The translations under genes were made by a program, and so were the position numbers. DNA of 34,973 nucleotides, taken from the NCBI GenBank assembly GCA_017406465.1, contig JAFQYM010000054.1, positions 1-34,973 of the forward strand. Reading direction: 5' to 3'. Below, in pieces: positions 30,126-34,973 of the stretch (its first letter is position 1; each line of letters starts with the position of its first letter). Under the pieces are notes generated by a model, which ran no database searches, had not been told where the DNA came from, and saw nothing but the letters and a program-made list of their open reading frames with translations. The stretch is from Kiritimatiellia bacterium (GTDB taxonomy: Bacteria > Verrucomicrobiota > Kiritimatiellia > RFP12 > UBA1067).

Positions 30126-32693
30126 TCATTCACTATGGGCACCATATTTGTGAAAACCGGAAGATCCGTCCAGCCAATCTTCGTATTGTCGATTAACAAA
30201 GTGCCGTCCAGCTGCTATCGCACTTCCGTCAAAATCTATTATTCCACAATGGCCGCTTCCAATCGAGGCGGGATGCCCTACCACATATCCAGGTTGTAAG
30301 TAAACACTTCTCCCAAGAAACTGCCATCCTGTTATTCCCGTGCCATTCGCCCAATCATTTGCGACAGGAGGGTATGTGTTAAAAAAGTGGCTATTGTGAG
30401 GAACTTGCAATCCGGCACGCATTATTGAATGGGCAACAAATATATTACACTTCCATGATCCTTCAGGCATTCCTGAGAAGTCATATTGAGAGGACACGCT
30501 TGATGCTCGTGAGTATTGACGTGATCCAATATATGCAAGCGCATGGTTTCGCAAATCAATTTGCCACTGGCAATCTGCTACTCCCAGCATCTTAAGATCG
30601 CCAGCTTCTTTGAGTCCAAATGGGTCAACAAGATCTCCATCATCCCAAATATAAAATCTTTCATCAACACCGCCGGCCGCTACGGATGCGAGTGCGCGAA
30701 CCTGATAAATGCCGCCCAACGACGGCGTAAATACGACAGACGCCCCGTGATGGTTGTATTCGGCAAGCTGCCATTCATCATAGCTCCCGTCCGACTTCAA
30801 CCGCCGCGTATGCCAAGTTGTCGAGAGAAAAGGCCCAGACCCAGCTGGTTCACAGTCGAGAAGCATCGCTACCGGCGTGTTCGTAAGCACAACAAGCCCG
30901 TCTGCAGGAGCAGATGGCAGAAGCACGTCACCGACCCGCACGACGGTCGTTGCCTTCTCCACTGCGTTCGTGGCGTCGCCGCCGCAGAACTCCATCCTGA
31001 ACACAACATCGCCAAATGCAGCACTTGTTCCCACTCCCTCCAGCGTTGCTGCAACGGAATACGAGTCGTCGACCGTCCACTCTCCCACCAGTCCAGGTGC
31101 AAGAACCTTGTCCGCTCTTGAGACGCAGGACACACGAACAATGCCGCTCGTAGGTGCATCAGACGAGAAAGCCCATCCCACTGCCGCAATCTTCGCCGCA
31201 CTAACCTCATTGCTGTTGAGCAGAACTGCATCCGGCAGGTCCAGCGACAAATGCACCTGTGGCGTGGAGTTCGTGCCGTAGGTAAAGCCGTCGAGGTAGG
31301 AATTGAGCTCGTGGTCGCCAATCGTCGCCGTAACTGAAACGCTCGCCTGCGCCCAGCTCGGCATCGAGTCAACAGTTATCTGCGTCGTCTGCGCGCTCGG
31401 AGAATGGACAGTCAAGCCGTCAGAGGCTGTCCAAAGATATGAAGCGACCGGCAGCTGACGACAGTCGGCAAAGTTGGCGGTGAATGTTTGCGTTTCGTCA
31501 TCCGGCCCGATATGCGACACGTCTGGCGAGCCGAAGAAGAACGGGAGCCACCACACGCGGCCGAATGCATATTCCGTCTGCGGCTCGTTCCCATACCCGC
31601 CATCGACGGTCCATGTGTGCGTCGCGTCGCCGGGCGAAGAGCGCTGCCCCCCACGCACGACGCCCCGCGTCTGCGGCACGTCGTCGACTGCGGAATATGA
31701 AACATTCGTCATAAAAGGAATTATACCATATTCGTAATCAATCCCCTTCTCCAAAAGAAAAACGTATTCACCAGCATTGGTGACCGCGACCGACAAGTCG
31801 CCGACAACGAGCTGAACTGTTTCTGGGGGATCGCCAGGTATCGTTACCGTGAATTTGTAGAGCCCGTTCGTCAGCCCTTCGCCCACCTGCGCGTCGACCC
31901 ACTGAGAATAGCCGACGGCAAGAATCTCAGTCGCGTTGGTGAAGTTCGCCGCCACCCATTCATCGTCCTGCCCGAAGCCGTTGTGTGGAAACGGGAGCTC
32001 ACGCGGCAGATATGCCGCGATGCCGTTGGTCGTAACACACACGCTGCCATCGCGAAACAGTTCAAGCGTGGCAGTGACAAGGTTGTTCGTATCGCGGTTG
32101 ATCGCCGCGTCATTCCAGACAAAGCGATAGGAGTTTGACGGCGTGAACTCGTAGCCGAATGTCGTGAGTCCGCGCACGATCTCGAACGGCAAGCCAGCCG
32201 ACGCGACGGCGTTTGTGTCAAATGGCGTCGGCCAGATCTGTCCGCACGAAACGACCTCAACGCCGGAAAGATGGTTCGTGCCCCATGGAAACACCCAGCC
32301 GTCATCGAACGGAAGCCAAAACGAATCCTTCCACGCGCCGCGAATGTTCCAATTCGCTGCCTTTTTCTCGGCGAATCTTTGTTGGGGAGGTGTTGTTTGG
32401 ACAGGTATGTTGTTTTGGACAGGATTAACAAGATTTACAAGATTACCCACCCCCACAAATCCTGTCAATCCTGTCTTAAAAACGCCGTTAGTCTTGTCTC
32501 CTCCAACGAGAACGCCAATCATAAGAAACGAGCAGACGGCGACGCAGGACAGCGGGGGCATCGAGCGCCAAAGAGAAAGCAGCCTTTCGCCGACGATGAT
32601 GGCAACGCGCGAGCGCAGGACAACTATAGCAAGCGAAACTGCGAGGCCGCACAGGGCGAGGCGCATGACGATCTGGGCGAACAGCTCTTTCAT
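30126..32693 (-). CDS. Large membrane-anchored protein with C-terminal NlpC/P60-like amidase domain (toxin-like)
   Basis: 855 residues. Two hydrophobic segments at the N-terminus (about 10-27 and 48-64) anchor or export it. Then come a low-complexity linker, a Trp-rich domain (AWKDSFWLPFDDGWVFPWG, about 121-139) and several Ig-like beta domains to about 690. The C-terminal 110 residues have KCNIFVAHSIMRAG (Cys749), PPVANDWANG, and GSGHCGIIDFDG (His815), a papain-like NlpC/P60/CHAP arrangement found in cell-wall amidases and effector tips of polymorphic toxins. The leader is 55% identical over 42 residues to the partial gene at 1-126. The ATG overlaps the upstream stop (ATGA). An internal TGGTATAAT at 31720-31728 precedes in-frame Met328. 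Cell-wall hydrolysis and a competitive role are inferred. Confidence 0.8.
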   Translation of the reverse strand: MKELFAQIVMRLALCGLAVSLAIVVLRSRVAIIVGERLLSLWRSMPPLSCVAVCSFLMIGVLVGGDKTNGVFKTGLTGFVGVGNLVNLVNPVQNNIPVQTTPPQQRFAEKKAANWNIRGAWKDSFWLPFDDGWVFPWGTNHLSGVEVVSCGQIWPTPFDTNAVASAGLPFEIVRGLTTFGYEFTPSNSYRFVWNDAAINRDTNNLVTATLELFRDGSVCVTTNGIAAYLPRELPFPHNGFGQDDEWVAANFTNATEILAVGYSQWVDAQVGEGLTNGLYKFTVTIPGDPPETVQLVVGDLSVAVTNAGEYVFLLEKGIDYEYGIIPFMTNVSYSAVDDVPQTRGVVRGGQRSSPGDATHTWTVDGGYGNEPQTEYAFGRVWWLPFFFGSPDVSHIGPDDETQTFTANFADCRQLPVASYLWTASDGLTVHSPSAQTTQITVDSMPSWAQASVSVTATIGDHELNSYLDGFTYGTNSTPQVHLSLDLPDAVLLNSNEVSAAKIAAVGWAFSSDAPTSGIVRVSCVSRADKVLAPGLVGEWTVDDSYSVAATLEGVGTSAAFGDVVFRMEFCGGDATNAVEKATTVVRVGDVLLPSAPADGLVVLTNTPVAMLLDCEPAGSGPFLSTTWHTRRLKSDGSYDEWQLAEYNHHGASVVFTPSLGGIYQVRALASVAAGGVDERFYIWDDGDLVDPFGLKEAGDLKMLGVADCQWQIDLRNHALAYIGSRQYSRASSVSSQYDFSGMPEGSWKCNIFVAHSIMRAGLQVPHNSHFFNTYPPVANDWANGTGITGWQFLGRSVYLQPGYVVGHPASIGSGHCGIIDFDGSAIAAGRHFVNRQYEDWLDGSSGFHKYGAHSE
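31720..31728 (-). promoter_or_regulatory. Candidate intragenic promoter inside the amidase-tipped gene
   Basis: On the coding strand TGGTATAAT is followed by 7 nt and an in-frame ATG (31712-31710, Met328), exactly the leaderless geometry used by other genes here. In GC-rich coding DNA this 9-mer is unexpected. A product starting here would lack the membrane segments but retain the amidase domain. Confidence 0.35.
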
Positions 32694-32884
32694 GTCACCG
32701 ACACGTCCAGTTCAATCGACAGGTTCCAGATATTATCGCCCCGCGCACCCGCCGAGAATACGACGTTTGTCTCCGCCTCCGCAAGTGGTCGCACCGGTTC
32801 AGGCAGAGCGTCAACGGATAACCGTGCCGCGGCAAGAACCGTCGCGGCACAGACCATGCACAGCACTGTCGCAATATATTTCAT
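32690..32884 (-). CDS. Short secreted protein, truncated relative of the 180-aa partner protein
   Basis: 64 residues: signal peptide (about 1-19), then LPEPVRPLAEAETNVVFSAG matching residues 28-47 of the 180-residue protein at 128-670, and then a premature end at SIELDVSVT. The EF-hand-like loop and Trp/Cys region of the longer copy are absent. Both genes end with GGTGACATG running into the next start, and the string CGATTGA occurs at the junction. It is therefore best explained as an internal deletion that kept the coupling to the downstream gene. The ATG has GGAG about 8 nt upstream and a TATAAT at 32899-32904. Confidence 0.65.
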   Translation of the reverse strand: MKYIATVLCMVCAATVLAAARLSVDALPEPVRPLAEAETNVVFSAGARGDNIWNLSIELDVSVT

Positions 32885-32898
32885 CTGCTTTCTCCGAT

Positions 32899-32947
32899 AT
32901 TATACCATTTCGCGCGGCACATCTGCCGCGCGAAACAGTAGGTATAA
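32899..32947. promoter_or_regulatory. Palindrome between two opposed TATAAT boxes (promoter/operator)
   Basis: A 12-bp perfect stem TTTCGCGCGGCA / TGCCGCGCGAAA with a 4-nt loop occupies 32908-32935. Three bases to its left is the minus-strand -10 (32899-32904) of the small secreted gene, and just to its right is a plus-strand TATAAT (32942-32947); the two boxes form GGTATAAT in mirror image. The stem could be a repressor site for the toxin-like operon or the end hairpin of the caspase-fold gene, though no U-tract follows it. Confidence 0.5.
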
Positions 32948-32967
32948 TTGCATCGCGGCAAAACGCC

Positions 32968-34973
32968 TTAAGGCATATCGACATCGATCGTGAAGAAGCG
33001 GAAGTCGGGGTTGCCGTTTTCGGGAACCTCCTTCCATTCCGCATCCGTCAACTTCTCCTTGCCAAGCGTCCTGACACGGGCCGCGAACGAATTGCCCGAG
33101 CCGTCTTCCGTGTGGTTGAGTTTGATTACGGGCTTCCCGTCCTCCATCTTGAAGTCGATGATCTTCAAGTCGTCGTTCGGATCTTCTGGGTCTATGCCGA
33201 GCGCATAGCATTTTTCAACCGTCATAGTCCCACACGCCGCGGTTAACCCCGCTGCCACAATAACATCTCCAGCCGCAGCCGAAACGATCGATGGATGACA
33301 TTCGAATAGCCACTCTTTCACGCCACCCCACCAACTCTTGTAATCCATCCATCCTTTTGCGATGTCTGACAAGTCACTCACACCTGCGCCATTAAATGCT
33401 TTGACAGCAAAAGAAACGGGACTGTTTTCGTCTCTGCCCTTGAAACTATAACTGTATTCTTTTTCCATTGTTTCAGCAGTAAGCCAACGGTCATATTGCT
33501 CGAACGCAGGTTGTCCCCAAATGCAACCGGTCCAGTACTCTCCATCTCCCACGCGAAAGAATACGGCATACCCAGCTGCATCTGGAACAGGATTCCAACT
33601 TACACCAACTCGGGTGTTACACAGGCCTTGTGATGCAACCACGCCCTGAGGCGGGGCAGGAGCCCGTATAGTTGCGCTATGCGAACCACATCTACCTGCC
33701 ATGACGCGAGAAAGAATAGTGCTATTTTCTATATTTACTTCCTTAGAATATGATTCATGATCAAAAACGATTCCACTAAATACGGCATCATATCTTGACT
33801 TTGTGTATTGGGCGAGTTCCAAGAATGTCAACGAATTACCTGTGCCTGCCCATCCCTTGTCCCAGCCGTAGTCCAGCATGAAAATATTAAAAGTCCCATA
33901 TGAAGACTCCTCAACTCTTGCCGCAGATGTGAACCACGCCACATTCGGTGAACACCGAGCTAATCCGTTGTCAAGATACCATTTTGTCCTGTCAAAGTCC
34001 AGGCTGGGGTTGTCATACATCGCCACAGAATGACAGGCATCCACAATGCCAACCACGGCTATGCCCTTATTCGCCGCGTCCAGACGTGCAATATCAGATG
34101 CCAAGGCCATATCTTCGTAAAGCCCATCATAGAAAGCCAAAACTGCGGCGCCGCGGTTCTTTGAAACCCCGCCATGAGTAGAGAAATAAAACACACATAT
34201 ATCGCCCGCCACCGTCCTCATAGCCATATCGGCAAAAGCATTGCTTACTGCATTTGTCTTTGCTTCGCTGTTAACAAGTGTTGTTATGTTTGTGTTGTTA
34301 AAAGAGCCTTGCTCAACGGCAAGTCGTCTGAACTTTCTCGCATTACCTGCGCCCCCAACATCAGCCAACTTTTCCTTGTATGCCGAAGACGCCCATCTGC
34401 TTAAGCCCACAAATATTCCATACTTATTCCTCGTCACACACTCTGCCGATGCTCGGCCCGTCTCGTCCTTGACGCGATATTTCACAGGCGAGATGCCACC
34501 GAGACGCGACGAAAAGGCCGTATCGATTAAACTCGCGGTTGCAGATGCGCTCTGCACACTGGAAACATCCTTCCATGTGCCCGTGCCCTCATCATAATAC
34601 TGGAGCATATATGTATGGGTTATGCCACTCGTATCTGCATCCGTGCATCGCAGCGTAATCGATCCGCTCGACCAGTCCGCAGATTCAGCGACCAATGTCG
34701 GCGGCGGCAGAGGAGCCTGCACCACCTCGAACACGGCAGTCAGCGTCTCGCCGCCGCATGTATGCGTAAGCGTGTGCGTGCCGGGCGTGGCCTGCGCCGC
34801 GTTCCAGACGACATCGCCCGACGCTGGCGCATTCGCCTCTTTGACCGCCACGCCATCTAAGGCCACGCTCACAGAATCGCCATTGTTCCACACCGTTGAA
34901 TAGGCAATCGTCTCGACCGCCCGCGCGGTGCGCGGCCCGTCCATCGTGTCAAGCCGGAACTCCGCCGACTCGC
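32968..34973 (-). CDS. Secreted caspase-fold (peptidase C14-like) protein with Fn3 domain, 5' end outside window
   Basis: The frame is open to the right edge (about 9 codons before the first visible Met, reading ESAEFRLDT), so the start lies outside; at least 667 residues. After lineage-typical beta modules comes a caspase domain: KYGIFVGLSRWA, then His in FYFSTHGG and Cys in GIVDACHS, the classic dyad (His257 and Cys304 counted from the first visible Met at 34944). An Fn3-like domain (about 425-540) follows. The tail runs CYALGIDPEDPND...FRFFTIDVDMP, resembling the tail of the InlB-repeat protein. Bacterial caspase homologues are usually cytoplasmic regulators or defence effectors; a large modular, probably secreted version is unusual. 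It is upstream of the amidase-tipped operon on the same strand. Confidence 0.8.
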   Translation of the reverse strand, partial: ESAEFRLDTMDGPRTARAVETIAYSTVWNNGDSVSVALDGVAVKEANAPASGDVVWNAAQATPGTHTLTHTCGGETLTAVFEVVQAPLPPPTLVAESADWSSGSITLRCTDADTSGITHTYMLQYYDEGTGTWKDVSSVQSASATASLIDTAFSSRLGGISPVKYRVKDETGRASAECVTRNKYGIFVGLSRWASSAYKEKLADVGGAGNARKFRRLAVEQGSFNNTNITTLVNSEAKTNAVSNAFADMAMRTVAGDICVFYFSTHGGVSKNRGAAVLAFYDGLYEDMALASDIARLDAANKGIAVVGIVDACHSVAMYDNPSLDFDRTKWYLDNGLARCSPNVAWFTSAARVEESSYGTFNIFMLDYGWDKGWAGTGNSLTFLELAQYTKSRYDAVFSGIVFDHESYSKEVNIENSTILSRVMAGRCGSHSATIRAPAPPQGVVASQGLCNTRVGVSWNPVPDAAGYAVFFRVGDGEYWTGCIWGQPAFEQYDRWLTAETMEKEYSYSFKGRDENSPVSFAVKAFNGAGVSDLSDIAKGWMDYKSWWGGVKEWLFECHPSIVSAAAGDVIVAAGLTAACGTMTVEKCYALGIDPEDPNDDLKIIDFKMEDGKPVIKLNHTEDGSGNSFAARVRTLGKEKLTDAEWKEVPENGNPDFRFFTIDVDMP

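Noticed and set aside
32908..32935. Reading the perfect palindrome simply as a rho-independent terminator of the caspase-fold gene
   Set aside because: There is no U-tract after the stem, and it is tightly framed by two TATAAT boxes, so an operator is at least as likely; left open.
1..34973. tRNA genes, rRNA genes and CRISPR arrays
   Set aside because: No T-loop strings with matching acceptor stems, no rRNA signature strings, and no regularly spaced direct repeats were found by eye; a dedicated tRNA/CRISPR scan was not possible here.

Overview
This 35 kb window is GC-rich bacterial DNA that looks like an uncultured member of the Kiritimatiellota/Verrucomicrobiota, probably from a host-associated or anaerobic community. 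That assignment is inference. It rests on the very large secreted proteins built from InlB-type and lineage-typical jelly-roll modules, a caspase-fold secreted protein, a duplicated DUF3857/transglutaminase protein, an operon of exported hydrolases, and the style of the TonB receptor and riboswitch. No rRNA, tRNA, CRISPR array or intact transposase is visible.

Layout. 1-1700 (minus strand) holds the start of a large membrane-anchored protein that runs off the left edge, preceded by a small secreted EF-hand-like protein, a membrane-tethered HNH nuclease and a small membrane protein. 1860-2680 is repeat-rich and contains the remnant of a REP-associated tyrosine transposase between inverted repeats. 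2710-7800 (minus) holds pdxK, folE and a 1221-residue exported transglutaminase-like protein, divergent from a Gfo/Idh/MocA dehydrogenase (7937-9076, plus). 9080-9810 is a long copy of a dispersed intergenic repeat. 9812-15590 (minus) holds a giant InlB-repeat surface protein, an unknown membrane-anchored protein, a candidate structured RNA and a VapBC-type pair. 15600-15980 is another repeat. 15979-18186 (minus) is a topoisomerase IV/gyrase A subunit, followed upstream by a lipoprotein. 19690-21816 (plus) is a cobalamin-riboswitch-controlled TonB receptor. 21862-29175 (minus) is a tight five-gene operon of exported enzymes: (alpha/alpha)6 glycosidase-like, glycerophosphodiesterase, tyrosine phosphatase-like, Tat-exported FAD oxidoreductase, and a PHP-like/SGNH protein. 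29224-32884 (minus) holds a small PQ-loop-like membrane protein and a coupled trio: small secreted protein, 855-residue membrane-anchored protein with a C-terminal NlpC/P60-like amidase domain, and a small secreted protein. 32968 to the right edge is a secreted caspase-fold protein whose start lies outside.

Most novel signals. (1) The 855-residue protein, its coupled secreted neighbour and its partner at the left edge share a conserved N-terminal leader plus a conserved upstream small gene. They look like members of a polymorphic-toxin-like family with an amidase tip, a candidate periplasmic immunity protein, and an HNH nuclease beside the other copy. (2) A recurrent promoter form, an extended -10 (TGnTATAAT) only 6-8 nt from the start codon, implies widespread leaderless transcription; one such promoter sits inside the toxin-like gene in front of an in-frame ATG. 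(3) A multi-copy intergenic repeat family occurs at least five times, one of its modules forming the 3' end and terminator of a coding gene. (4) A strongly self-complementary element at 14595-14723 with its own promoter is a candidate non-coding RNA.
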